Source of the DNA: Acidovorax sp. NCPPB 4044
Lineage (GTDB): Bacteria; Pseudomonadota; Gammaproteobacteria; Burkholderiales; Burkholderiaceae_C
NCBI RefSeq assembly: GCF_028069655.1
Contig: NZ_JAMCOS010000001.1
Span: 1,022,001-1,086,000, forward strand
DNA length: 64,000 nucleotides
Direction: 5' to 3'
The notes beneath the pieces are model-generated. The model was not told the DNA's origin and searched no databases. It was given only the letters and a program-made list of their open reading frames with translations. The position numbers and the translations under genes are program-made. Below, piece by piece: positions 27,366 through 35,784 of this stretch (its first letter is position 1; each line of letters opens with the position of its first letter).

Positions 27366-27616
27366 GGTGGGGTGGAAAATCCGTGGTGGGCGGGAGTGCG
27401 GCGCGATTCTAGGGCCGTTTCGGGGCGGTTCGCGGCGGCTCTGCGGGACATCCCGGTGGGCGGCCGGACGGGGTCTGTGGTAGGCGTAGCATGTGGCCCG
27501 TGCCGGTGCGGACGGCGTGCCGGGATGCGCCGGCAGCGTGCGTCAGTGGCTTGTAAGTGCGCCCCGTGAAAGTACCGCCGAAAACCTGTTCCAACGACTC
27601 CCAGGAGACAAAGCAA

Positions 27617-29611
27617 ATGAGTGCGTCATCGTCCACGATCGAATCCGTGCTGGTGGAAAACCGCGTGTTTCCGCCCCCCGAGGCCTGCGAGAAAGCCGCG
27701 CGCATCTCGGGCATGGCCGGCTACGAGGCCCTGCAGGCCGAGGCCGATCGCGATTTCGAAGGCTTCTGGGCGCGCCTGGCCCGCGAGAACGTGCAGTGGA
27801 CGAAGCCCTTCACGCGCACGCTCGACGAATCCAACGCGCCGTTCTTCCAGTGGTTCGCCGACGGTGAACTCAACGCCAGCGCCAACTGCCTGGACCGTCA
27901 CATCGGCACGCCCACCGAACACAAGACCGCCATCGTCTTCGAGGCCGACGACGGCACGGTGACGAAGGTCACGTACCGGGAGCTGCTGGAGCGCGTGGGC
28001 CGCTTCGCGAACGCGCTCAAGGCCGAGGGCGTGAAGAAGGGCGACCGCGTTCTCATCTACATGCCCATGACCATCGAAGGCGTGGTCGCCATGCAGGCGT
28101 GCGCGCGCATCGGCGCCACGCACAGCGTGGTGTTCGGCGGCTTCTCCGCCAAGGCGCTGCAGGAGCGCATCATCGACGCGGGCGCGGTGGCCGTGATCAC
28201 CGCCAACTACCAGATGCGCGGCGGCAAGGAACTGCCGCTCAAGGCCATCGTGGACGAGGCGCTGGCCATGGGCGGCTGCGACACCATCCGCTCCATCCTG
28301 GTCTACCAGCGCACGGCCACGGCCTGCGCCATGGTGGAGGGCCGCGACAAGACGTTCGGCGATGCGCTGGCGGGCCAGCCGGCCGAGTGCGCGCCCGAGC
28401 CCGTGGGCGCCGAGCACCCGCTCTTCATCCTCTACACCAGCGGCTCCACGGGCAAGCCCAAGGGCGTGCAGCACGCCACGGGCGGCTACCTGCTGTGGGC
28501 CAGGCTCACGATGGACTGGACCTTCGATCTCAAGCCCGAAGACGTCTTCTGGTGCACGGCCGACATCGGCTGGATCACCGGCCACACCTACGTGGCCTAC
28601 GGTCCGCTGGCCGCCGGCGCCACGCAGGTGGTGTTCGAGGGCATTCCCACCTATCCCAATGCGGGACGCTTCTGGCAGATGATCGAGCGCCACAAGGTAT
28701 CGATCTTCTACACGGCGCCCACGGCCATCCGCTCGCTCATCAAGGCGGCCGAGGCCGACAAGGCGGTGCACCCGTCCAGCTCCGACCTGTCGAGCCTGCG
28801 CATCCTCGGCAGCGTGGGCGAGCCCATCAATCCCGAAGCCTGGATGTGGTACCACCGGAACGTGGGCGGCGAGCGCTGCCCCATCGTGGACACGTTCTGG
28901 CAGACCGAGACCGGCGGGCACGTCATCACCCCGCTGCCGGGCGCCACGCCGCTGGTGCCGGGCTCGTGCACGCTGCCGCTGCCGGGCATCGCCGCGGCCA
29001 TCGTGGACGAGGCGGGCAACGACATCGCCAACGGCACGGGCGGCATCCTGGTCATCAAGCGCCCGTGGCCCAGCATGATCCGCACCATCTGGAACGACCC
29101 GGAGCGGTTCAAGAAGAGCTACTTCCCCGAGGAGCTCAAGGGCTACTACCTCGCGGGCGATGGCGCGGTGCGCTCGGCCGACCGGGGCTACTTCCGCATC
29201 ACCGGACGCATCGACGACGTGCTGAACGTCTCGGGCCACCGCATGGGCACGATGGAGATCGAATCCGCGCTCGTCTCCAAGACCGACCTGGTGGCCGAGG
29301 CCGCCGTGGTGGGCCGCCCCGACGACGTGACGGGCGAGGCCATCTGCGCCTTCGTGGTCCTGAAGCGCCCACGCCCCACGGGCGAGGAGGCCAAGGCCAT
29401 CGCCAAGGAACTGCGCGACTGGGTCGCCAAGGAGATCGGGCCCATCGCCAAGCCGAAGGACATCCGCTTCGGCGACAACCTGCCCAAGACCCGCAGCGGC
29501 AAGATCATGCGGCGCCTGTTGCGCTCCATCGCCAAGGGCGAGCCGATCACGCAGGACACGAGCACGCTGGAAAACCCCGCGATCCTGGATCAGTTGGCGC
29601 AGGCCAACTGA
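27617..29611 (+). CDS. acs: Acetyl-CoA synthetase
   Basis: A 664-residue AMP-forming acetate-CoA ligase that activates acetate (and often propionate) in the cytoplasm. Adenylation motifs are intact: [14 protein letters not shown] near residue 275, and the later [12 protein letters not shown] and [14 protein letters not shown]. The catalytic lysine is in [13 protein letters not shown] near the C-terminus, the site acetylated by Pat-type enzymes in relatives. Start ATG at 27617 with CAGGAGA eight bases before; the frame runs 20 codons further upstream without a good start. Confidence 0.96.
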   Translation: MSASSSTIESVLVENRVFPPPEACEKAARISGMAGYEALQAEADRDFEGFWARLARENVQWTKPFTRTLDESNAPFFQWFADGELNASANCLDRHIGTPTEHKTAIVFEADDGTVTKVTYRELLERVGRFANALKAEGVKKGDRVLIYMPMTIEGVVAMQACARIGATHSVVFGGFSAKALQERIIDAGAVAVITANYQMRGGKELPLKAIVDEALAMGGCDTIRSILVYQRTATACAMVEGRDKTFGDALAGQPAECAPEPVGAEHPLFILYTSGSTGKPKGVQHATGGYLLWARLTMDWTFDLKPEDVFWCTADIGWITGHTYVAYGPLAAGATQVVFEGIPTYPNAGRFWQMIERHKVSIFYTAPTAIRSLIKAAEADKAVHPSSSDLSSLRILGSVGEPINPEAWMWYHRNVGGERCPIVDTFWQTETGGHVITPLPGATPLVPGSCTLPLPGIAAAIVDEAGNDIANGTGGILVIKRPWPSMIRTIWNDPERFKKSYFPEELKGYYLAGDGAVRSADRGYFRITGRIDDVLNVSGHRMGTMEIESALVSKTDLVAEAAVVGRPDDVTGEAICAFVVLKRPRPTGEEAKAIAKELRDWVAKEIGPIAKPKDIRFGDNLPKTRSGKIMRRLLRSIAKGEPITQDTSTLENPAILDQLAQAN

Positions 29612-29808
29612 TCCAGGGGCCGCCAGGACGCGGCCGGCGCGCATCGCATCCTTGGGAGGGCGCCGCGGGGTGCCCTCCGCGCCCCTGTAGGACGGTACCG
29701 GTTTCGCCCCGCACGGGCCTGCCGGAACGCCAAGGCCGGGTTAAAACCGCCGGCAAGCCGCCGCGGCCCGTTCCGGCCCGGCGTTCGGCACCCCTACAGG
29801 AGATCTCC

Positions 29809-30273
29809 ATGGCCTTTCGATCCATCGTCCTTTTGATCATCGTCGCGGCCATCGCCGTGCTCGCCGCGCTCAACTGGGGCACCCTCGCCACGCCCTCGGT
29901 CATCTCGCTGGGCTTCACCTCGTTCCAGGCGCCGCTGGGCCTGCTGATGCTGGGGCTCACCACGCTGCTGGGCATCTTCTTCATCGCCTACGTGCTGTCG
30001 CTGCAGGGCTCGGTGCTGCTGGAGACGCGGCGCCACACCAAGGAAATGCAGGCCCAGCGCGAGCTGGCCGACCGGGCCGAGGCCTCGCGCTTCACCGAGC
30101 TGCGCGCCTTCCTCGAATCGCAGCAGCAGCAGGGCCACGCGGCGGTGATGGCCCGCATGGATGCGCTCGAAGCCCGACTCGCGGCCCGCGTGCAGGAGTC
30201 CGACAACACGACCGCCGCCTACGTCGGCCAGCTCGAAGACCAGTTGCGCACGCGGCGCGACCCGGTGCTCTGA
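29809..30273 (+). CDS. LapA-domain (DUF1049) membrane protein
   Basis: A 154-residue inner-membrane protein with two N-terminal helices (about 3-23 and 41-65) and a cytoplasmic helical tail, the LapA/DUF1049 layout. The related E. coli LapA works with LapB on lipopolysaccharide assembly control; that role is not shown here. The start is at the ATG 29809 behind an ideal ACAGGAGAT ribosome site, though the frame is open far upstream through acs in another phase. Confidence 0.85.
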   Translation: MAFRSIVLLIIVAAIAVLAALNWGTLATPSVISLGFTSFQAPLGLLMLGLTTLLGIFFIAYVLSLQGSVLLETRRHTKEMQAQRELADRAEASRFTELRAFLESQQQQGHAAVMARMDALEARLAARVQESDNTTAAYVGQLEDQLRTRRDPVL

Positions 30274-30301
30274 CTTCCTGGACCCCAACGAAAAGAAAAA
30301 C

Positions 30302-30329
30302 AAAAAGCCGCCTCGCATGCGGGCGGCTT
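30302..30329 (-). terminator. Intrinsic terminator of the cytochrome c gene
   Basis: Read on the minus strand, AAGCCGCC and GGCGGCTT (30329-30305) form an eight-base-pair stem around a nine-base loop and run into five Ts (30306-30302). It ends the cytochrome gene and is convergent with the LapA-domain gene. Confidence 0.75.
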
Positions 30330-30383
30330 CCGTGGCAAAGGGGTTGGGCGGCGGTCTGCGCCCCACGCCCTTTGATGTCGCTT

Positions 30384-30689
30384 TCACTGGAGCGTCAGGA
30401 TCCAGGCGGCCAGCTTCTTCGCATCGGCTTCGTTCACCTGGGCGTTGGCCGGCATCGGCACCGGCCCCCACACGCCCGAGCCGCCTTTCATGATCTTGGC
30501 GGCCAGCTTGTCCACGGCATCCTTCTGGCCTGCGTACTTCGCCGCCACATCCTTGTAGGAAGGGCCCACGAGCTTCTTGTCCACGGCATGGCAGGCCATG
30601 CAGTTCTTCGAGGTCGCCAGCGCCTGGTCGGCAAAGGCGGGCGTGGCGGTTGCGAAGGCCAGCAGGAGGAGGGGGAGCGTGCGCTTCAT
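30384..30689 (-). CDS. Small class I cytochrome c (c551/c552-like)
   Basis: A 101-residue periplasmic electron carrier. The signal peptide covers about 1-20 (TPAFA-DQ). Heme c attaches at CMACH, and the distal methionine ligand lies in PVPMPANAQV, with the C-terminal helix ADAKKLAAWILTL typical of cytochrome c551. It may feed electrons to terminal oxidases, but no partner gene is adjacent. Confidence 0.93.
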   Translation of the reverse strand: MKRTLPLLLLAFATATPAFADQALATSKNCMACHAVDKKLVGPSYKDVAAKYAGQKDAVDKLAAKIMKGGSGVWGPVPMPANAQVNEADAKKLAAWILTLQ

Positions 30690-30820
30690 CGGGGGACTTT
30701 CGTGTGGGTTAGTATGCGACTCAATGAAATTGTAGTAGGCGGGGTTGACGGCGCGTGAACCCGATCGGGGCCCTCGCAGGCCCGCCCGCCCACGGCGCAG
30801 CGCAGGAGGTCGCCACCATC

Positions 30821-31063
30821 ATGTATACCCTGGGTCTCGGCATTCTTCTGGTGCTCCTCAAGTACCTCGAAATCGGACCGGTCGCCCAATGGAGCTGGTG
30901 GTGGGTGCTCTCTCCGTTCGCGGTCACCGCCGCCTGGTGGGCCTGGGCCGACGCTTCGGGCTACAGCAAGCGCAAGGCCATGGAAAAAATGGACCAGCGG
31001 CGGCAGGACCGCATCAACAAGCACAAGGAAGCCATGGGCGTGCAGCCCCGCCGGCCGCGATAG
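30821..31063 (+). CDS. Small Trp-rich protein (TIGR04438 family)
   Basis: An 80-residue protein with two hydrophobic segments, rich in tryptophan ([10 protein letters not shown] and [17 protein letters not shown]), and a basic C-terminal tail. This matches the small Trp-rich family known from Burkholderiales; its function is unknown. I chose the ATG at 30821 because of the strong CAGGAGG site upstream, not the in-frame ATG at 30755. Confidence 0.85.
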   Translation: MYTLGLGILLVLLKYLEIGPVAQWSWWWVLSPFAVTAAWWAWADASGYSKRKAMEKMDQRRQDRINKHKEAMGVQPRRPR

Positions 31064-31104
31064 GCGCCGGTCTTCGTTCGATCCGCTTCCGGCACGGGCT
31101 CCTG

Positions 31105-31137
31105 AAAAGGCCGGACCCACGGCCCGTCGGGCTTTTT
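31105..31137 (+). terminator. Probable intrinsic terminator after the Trp-rich gene
   Basis: An imperfect inverted repeat (AAAAGGCCGGAC with GTCGGGCTTTTT) flanks a nine-base loop and runs into five Ts, 42 bases after the stop of the Trp-rich gene. Two stem mismatches lower confidence. Confidence 0.5.
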
Positions 31138-31275
31138 CCCAATGAGCTTGGTGCCGCCCCGGGCCTGCGCCGCAGCCGGGCAAAAGCATGCGGCCCGGCG
31201 GGAGAAAAGCGCTGGAGGATAATCCCGTGTCGCCCTGGCGCGACCGCTTCCCCAACCGATCTTCCCCGACCCACG

Positions 31276-33135
31276 ATGCCCGCATACCGTTCCAAGACCT
31301 CCACCGCCGGACGCAACATGGCCGGTGCCCGCTCCCTGTGGCGCGCCACCGGCATGAAGGACGAAGACTTCAGCAAGCCGATCATCGCCGTGGTGAATTC
31401 GTTCACCCAGTTCGTTCCCGGCCACGTGCACCTGAAGGACCTGGGCCAGCTCGTCGCGCGCGAGATCGAGGCGGCCGGTGGCGTCGCCAAGGAATTCAAC
31501 ACCATCGCCGTGGACGACGGCATCGCCATGGGCCACGACGGCATGCTCTATTCGCTGCCCAGCCGCGACATCATCGCGGACTCGGTCGAGTACATGGTCA
31601 ACGCCCATTGCGCCGACGCGATGGTCTGCATCTCCAACTGCGACAAGATCACCCCGGGCATGCTCATGGCCGCCATGCGGCTGAACATCCCCGTGGTGTT
31701 CGTCTCCGGCGGCCCGATGGAGGCCGGCAAGACCCGCCTGGCCAACCCCGTCACCAAGACCATCGAGTTCAAGAAGCTCGACCTGGTCGATGCCATGGTG
31801 ATCGCCGCCGACGAGAAGTATTCCGACGCCGACGTGGCCGAGGTGGAGCGCTCCGCCTGCCCCACCTGCGGATCGTGTTCGGGCATGTTCACGGCCAATT
31901 CCATGAACTGCCTCACCGAGGCGCTGGGCCTTTCGCTGCCCGGCAACGGCACCGTGGTGGCCACGCACGCCGACCGCGAGCAGCTCTTCAAGCGCGCGGG
32001 CCGCCGCATCGTGGAGCTGGCCCGCCAGTACTACGAGCAGGGCGAAGAGCGCATCCTGCCGCGCTCGGTGGGCTTCAAGGCCTTCGAGAACGCGATGACG
32101 CTGGACATCGCCATGGGCGGCTCCACCAACACCATCCTGCACCTGCTGGCCATTGCGCGCGAGGCGGGCATCGACTTCACGATGGCCGACATCGACCGCC
32201 TCTCGCGCACCGTGCCGCAGCTGTGCAAGGTGGCGCCCAATACCAACAAGTACCACATCGAGGACGTGCACCGCGCCGGCGGCATCATGGCCATCCTGGG
32301 CGAGCTGGAGCGGGCCGGCAAACTGCACACCGACGTGCCCACCGTGCACGCCCCCACGCTGGGCGACGCGCTCGACCAGTGGGACATCGTGCGCACGCAG
32401 GACGAGGCGGTGCGCCATTTCTACATGGCCGGCCCCGCGGGCGTGCCCACCCAGGTGGCCTTCAGCCAGAACACGCGCTGGCCCAGCCTGGACCTGGACC
32501 GCGCCGAAGGCTGCATCCGTTCCTACGACCACGCTTTCTCGAAAGAGGGCGGCCTGGCGGTGCTGCGCGGCAACATCGCGCTGGACGGCTGCGTCGTGAA
32601 GACCGCGGGCGTGGACGAATCCATCCACGTGTTCGAGGGCTCGGCCCATGTCACCGAATCGCAGGACGAGGCGGTGGAGAACATCCTCGCGGGCAAGGTG
32701 AAGGCCGGTGACGTGGTCATCGTGCGCTACGAAGGCCCCAAGGGCGGCCCCGGCATGCAGGAGATGCTCTACCCCACCAGCTACATCAAGTCCAAGGGCC
32801 TGGGCAAGGACTGCGCGCTGCTGACCGACGGGCGGTTCTCGGGCGGCACCTCCGGCCTCTCGATCGGCCACTGCTCGCCCGAGGCGGCGGCCGGCGGCGC
32901 GATCGGCCTCGTGCGCGATGGCGATCGCATCCGCATCGACATCCCCCACCGCACCATCGACGTGCTCGTGAGCGACGAGGAACTGGCCCGCCGCCGCGCC
33001 GAGCAGGACGCGCGGGGCTGGAAGCCCGTGAAGCCGCGCCCGCGCAAGGTGTCGGCGGCGCTCAAGGCGTATGCCAAGCTCGTCATGTCCGCCGACAAGG
33101 GCGCCGTGCGCGACCTTTCGCTGCTGGACGACTGA
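31276..33135 (+). CDS. ilvD: Dihydroxy-acid dehydratase
   Basis: A 619-residue iron-sulfur dehydratase that makes the 2-keto acids of valine and isoleucine from their dihydroxy acids, close to the 616 residues of the E. coli enzyme. Cluster-binding segments include [12 protein letters not shown] and [18 protein letters not shown]; the GRFSGGTSG and IGHCSPEAA segments near the C-terminus are also typical. I chose the ATG at 31276 ([20 protein letters not shown]), the canonical N-terminus. A strong bidirectional terminator follows. Confidence 0.97.
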   Translation: MPAYRSKTSTAGRNMAGARSLWRATGMKDEDFSKPIIAVVNSFTQFVPGHVHLKDLGQLVAREIEAAGGVAKEFNTIAVDDGIAMGHDGMLYSLPSRDIIADSVEYMVNAHCADAMVCISNCDKITPGMLMAAMRLNIPVVFVSGGPMEAGKTRLANPVTKTIEFKKLDLVDAMVIAADEKYSDADVAEVERSACPTCGSCSGMFTANSMNCLTEALGLSLPGNGTVVATHADREQLFKRAGRRIVELARQYYEQGEERILPRSVGFKAFENAMTLDIAMGGSTNTILHLLAIAREAGIDFTMADIDRLSRTVPQLCKVAPNTNKYHIEDVHRAGGIMAILGELERAGKLHTDVPTVHAPTLGDALDQWDIVRTQDEAVRHFYMAGPAGVPTQVAFSQNTRWPSLDLDRAEGCIRSYDHAFSKEGGLAVLRGNIALDGCVVKTAGVDESIHVFEGSAHVTESQDEAVENILAGKVKAGDVVIVRYEGPKGGPGMQEMLYPTSYIKSKGLGKDCALLTDGRFSGGTSGLSIGHCSPEAAAGGAIGLVRDGDRIRIDIPHRTIDVLVSDEELARRRAEQDARGWKPVKPRPRKVSAALKAYAKLVMSADKGAVRDLSLLDD

Positions 33136-33191
33136 CATCCCCCAGGGCCCGTGCGCGGGCCGCGGCAGGGGTTCCCCGCCAACTGCGGGGC

Positions 33192-33225
33192 AAAAAAAAG
33201 CCGCACCGTCGCCGGTGCGGCTTTT
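33192..33225. terminator. Bidirectional terminator between ilvD and the ferritin gene
   Basis: AAAAGCCGCACCG (33196-33208) and CGGTGCGGCTTTT (33213-33225) form a 13-base-pair stem with a four-base loop. A run of eight As precedes it (Ts on the minus strand) and four Ts end it, so it can serve both convergent genes. Confidence 0.85.
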
Positions 33226-33243
33226 GCTATTTTTCTGATAGCT
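33224..33243. repeat. Hairpin repeat without the conserved block
   Basis: TTGCTAT-N7-ATAGC shows the same arms and seven-base loop as the other hairpin repeats but is not accompanied by the ATGCCGCCGGATCCATT block. It directly abuts the terminator at 33192-33225. Confidence 0.5.
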
Positions 33244-33273
33244 ATCCGTGCAGGAAAGACGGCGGCATGGGGC

Positions 33274-33753
33274 TCAAGGCGTGCCGGATGCCGTCTGCGA
33301 CTGCAGGTAGTTCTGCAGGCCCACGCGCTCGATCAGTCCCAGCTGCTTTTCGAGCCAGTAGGCGTGGTCTTCCTCGGTGTCGCGCAACTGGGCCAGCAGG
33401 ATGTCGCGGCTCACGTAGTCGCGCGCGCCTTCGCACAGGTGCACGCCGTTCTGCAGGGCCGCGCGCACTTCGTATTCAGTGTCCAGGTCCTTGCGCAGCA
33501 TCTCGGGCACCGTCGTGCCCGGCGTGAATTCGCGCGGGCGCATGTCGGGCAGTCCGCCCAGGAAGAGGATGCGGCGCAGCAGCGCGTCGGCATGCTGGGT
33601 CTCTTCTTCCATCTCGTGGTTCAACCGCTCGTAGAGCTTCACGAAGCCCTGGTCTTCATAGATCCGCGAGTGGATGAAGTACTGGTCGCGCGCAGCCAGT
33701 TCGCCGCGCAGCAGATCCTTGAAGTAGTCGATCACTTGTGGGTTGCCCTGCAT
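33274..33753 (-). CDS. bfr: Bacterioferritin-family iron storage protein (FtnA-like, no heme methionine)
   Basis: A 159-residue ferritin-like protein that stores iron in a 24-mer shell. Ferroxidase ligands are visible: Glu18 in [10 protein letters not shown], Glu51 and His54 in EEETQHAD, Glu94 in the middle helix (DTEYEVR) and the EEDH pair in [11 protein letters not shown]. Aligned by eye with E. coli bacterioferritin, the heme ligand Met52 is replaced by Thr. The whole sequence resembles Pseudomonas aeruginosa FtnA (once called BfrA), which lacks that methionine. So it is better described as ferritin-like than heme-binding, although it would be annotated as bacterioferritin. Confidence 0.93.
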   Translation of the reverse strand: MQGNPQVIDYFKDLLRGELAARDQYFIHSRIYEDQGFVKLYERLNHEMEEETQHADALLRRILFLGGLPDMRPREFTPGTTVPEMLRKDLDTEYEVRAALQNGVHLCEGARDYVSRDILLAQLRDTEEDHAYWLEKQLGLIERVGLQNYLQSQTASGTP

Positions 33754-33985
33754 GGGATGCTCTTTTCCTTGTTTTTGTGAGGCAGGGAGTATGGCTCCGC
33801 CACGTGACTTTGTCGCTCAAAGCCCCCGGGCGGACGGTTTGCATGCGTACGGGGATCAGAAGCGTTCGCGTTGGAGGCGAAGCGGGGCTGTATGCCTACG
33901 GCGTTTGTTGCGGTGGCTCCCGCCTTTCCGGCTGGACTGTCAGTTGCTGCGCAAAATACCCGAGGCGCGTGCAAAACCCCGCAAA

Positions 33986-34471
33986 ATGGACAAGTCACAT
34001 TGTTCGGTTGCCGCGTTCATGGCTATGCCACCTCTTCCCGCTCCCCCTGTACCGACCAACGGAAGGCGGTTCGCCGTGGCGCTGGTCTGCTGGCTGCTTT
34101 CGAGTATCGGGGTCGCCATGTCTCTGCTCGGCGTGACAGGAGCGGCCGTGGTATCGCTGGTCCGGGATGCCACGGTCGGTCCGGTGGTGCTGATCGGCAT
34201 GGCGATACCCTACGCATGGCTGTCCCTGTATTTCATGGGGCGGGCCTGGGTGGCGGGCCGGCCGGCCGCTTGGCACTGGTACACCCTTGGTTCGTTCGCA
34301 GGTGCACTGTGCGCTGCGTTCTTCTGGCCTTTTGCATGGATCTGTGCTCCGGCACTTGCGCTGGGGATTTACCTCACTGCGTTCCATCTCATGGGGAAAC
34401 CACCGCAAGCCGGGTCCGGGGAAGTCAAGCCCGTCGCCACGATCGAGATTCGTACCTGGTGGGACAAGTGA
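33986..34471 (+). CDS. Hypothetical membrane protein
   Basis: About 161 residues, not recognised. Three to four hydrophobic segments are seen: about 31-55, 60-80, 95-115 and 120-135 (ALCAAFFWPFAWICAPALA). The start is uncertain: the frame is open from 33743, in-frame ATGs occur at 33986, 34019 and 34025, and none has a clear ribosome site. G+C is lower than in the flanking core genes, which suggests accessory DNA. No regulatory site was seen between 33754 and 33985. Confidence 0.45.
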   Translation: MDKSHCSVAAFMAMPPLPAPPVPTNGRRFAVALVCWLLSSIGVAMSLLGVTGAAVVSLVRDATVGPVVLIGMAIPYAWLSLYFMGRAWVAGRPAAWHWYTLGSFAGALCAAFFWPFAWICAPALALGIYLTAFHLMGKPPQAGSGEVKPVATIEIRTWWDK

Positions 34472-34532
34472 ACGTCATGCAAGTACGGATATCGCATCGA
34501 GCTCCGCTGACATCCTCCGCCTACAGGGCCGA

Positions 34533-34916
34533 ATGCCCATGCTGAGCCGCCCCCTGCACCTGTTGGCTGGATGCTTTCTTGCCGGCCTGGGCCTGCACGC
34601 GTCCGGTGGGACCGGCGCCTATCGCCTGGATTGGCCCCACCCCGGCGAGGTGCTCACGTACCGCGCCTGCGGCTGCGCCGATGCCTGCTGGGTTGCCGAA
34701 GTCCGGCACCGGCGCACGCAGGCCCTCCAGGCCCGGCTGCGGTGCGACTGCGAGACGCTCTTCTACGAGCAGCCGTCCGCGCCGGCGCGGACGGGGACTC
34801 TGGGCAGCTGCGAGCCCATCCATCGCAACGGGCGCAAGCCCGAAGCGATACGGGAGCGGCTGGAGCAATTCCTGCACCCCGGGGCGGGCGGGCCACCAGG
34901 GGCCACGCGCCCCTAG
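34533..34916 (+). CDS. Hypothetical secreted Cys-rich protein
   Basis: A 127-residue protein with a probable signal peptide (LHLLAGCFLAGLGLHASGG) and a mature part containing seven cysteines, in YRACGCADACW, RCDCETLF and GSCEPIH, probably paired as disulfides in the periplasm. I do not recognise the family. The TAG stop (34914-34916) falls inside the CTAG target of the IS element that follows, so the insertion did not shorten the protein. Confidence 0.5.
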   Translation: MPMLSRPLHLLAGCFLAGLGLHASGGTGAYRLDWPHPGEVLTYRACGCADACWVAEVRHRRTQALQARLRCDCETLFYEQPSAPARTGTLGSCEPIHRNGRKPEAIRERLEQFLHPGAGGPPGATRP

Positions 34917-34981
34917 GGCGTGTCAGCGATTGAACTTTACCCCCCGTCCCAGCCCCAAGGGTCGAACCAATGGAGGCGGAG

Positions 34982-35359
34982 ATGCTCAAGCGATATGCCC
35001 TGCGCGACGATCAGTGGGAACGCATCGAGAACCTGCTGCCCGGCCGTCCCGGTCATGTGGGCGCCAACGGTGCGAACACGCGGCTCTTCATCGACGCCGT
35101 GCTCTACCGCTACCGCGCGGGCATTCCGTGGCGCGACCTGCCGGCGCGCTTTGGTGACTTCAGAAACATCCACCAACGCCACAGCCGCTGGAGCCGCACG
35201 GGCGTCTGGAAGCGTGTCTTCGAGATGCTGGCCACGCAGGCGGACAACGAGTACGCCATGATCGACTCGACCATCGTGCGAGCCCATCAGCACAGCGCCG
35301 GAGCGCAAAAAAAGGGCGCCAGACAGTCCAGTCGCTCGGCCGCAGCCGAGGCGGGATGA
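34982..35359 (+). CDS. IS5-family transposase, N-terminal frame (orfA)
   Basis: The first part of a split IS5/IS427 transposase, with the DUF4096 helix-turn-helix region (RYALRDDQWERIENLLPG) and the first catalytic Asp in MIDSTIVRAHQHSAGA. A slippery run of seven As (35307-35313) lies just after this motif. A -1 shift there joins the frame to orfB through LGRSRGGMSTKIHA, the standard sequence of the family. Unshifted, it ends at 35359. The ATG at 34982 has GGAGGCGGAG directly ahead; an in-frame ATG at 34970 is possible. Confidence 0.85.
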   Translation: MLKRYALRDDQWERIENLLPGRPGHVGANGANTRLFIDAVLYRYRAGIPWRDLPARFGDFRNIHQRHSRWSRTGVWKRVFEMLATQADNEYAMIDSTIVRAHQHSAGAQKKGARQSSRSAAAEAG

Positions 35360-35745
35360 GCACCAAGATCCACGCTACGGTAGATGCACACGGTCGGCCC
35401 ACGGGTCTGTGGCTGACGGGCGGGCAGAAGTCCGATCTCGAAGGCGCAGACGCGCTGCTGGCGGCCAGCGCAGGGCGCACGCTCATTGCCGACAAAGGCT
35501 ATGACGCCCATCGCCGCGTGGTGGCCCCGGCCCTTGCGGCAGGTAAGGCGGTGGTCATCCCCAGCATTCGCGACGGGCGCCCTCAGCGCAGCCACGACCG
35601 CAACCTCTACCGGCTGCGCCACCGCATCGAAAACTTCTTCGCCCGCCTCAAGCTGTGGCGCGCCATCGCCACGCGCTACGACAAGACCGCTTGCAACTTC
35701 CTAGGCGCTCTAAACCTCGTCTGCTCCACCATCTGGATGGCTTGA
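35356..35745 (+). CDS. IS5-family transposase, C-terminal frame (orfB)
   Basis: The second part of the IS5/IS427 transposase (DDE_Tnp_1), carrying the second catalytic Asp (LIADKGYDAH) and the Glu in RHRIENFFARLKLW. It is expressed by -1 frameshifting at the seven-A run in orfA; its own ATG overlaps the orfA stop (ATGA). Both halves keep all catalytic residues, so the element may be active. Confidence 0.85.
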   Translation: MSTKIHATVDAHGRPTGLWLTGGQKSDLEGADALLAASAGRTLIADKGYDAHRRVVAPALAAGKAVVIPSIRDGRPQRSHDRNLYRLRHRIENFFARLKLWRAIATRYDKTACNFLGALNLVCSTIWMA

Positions 35746-35784
35746 TTTACTGACACACCCTAGGCCCGGGGGCTCGCGCGGGCC

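Larger units (their letters stand above)
34917..35759 (+). mobile_element. IS5-family (IS427-like) insertion sequence
   Basis: An about 843-base element. Its ends GGCGTGTCAG and (inward from the right) GGTGTGTCAG match except at one base, and CTAG occurs on both sides (34913-34916 and 35760-35763) as the apparent target duplication. A two-base TA duplication with ends one base further out is the alternative reading. Two overlapping frames encode the transposase. It has no clear partner copy in this window. Confidence 0.85.

Noticed and set aside
29656..29685. GC-rich inverted repeat after acs as a terminator
   Set aside because: It has a stem but no T run, and GC-rich repeats of this strength are common here.
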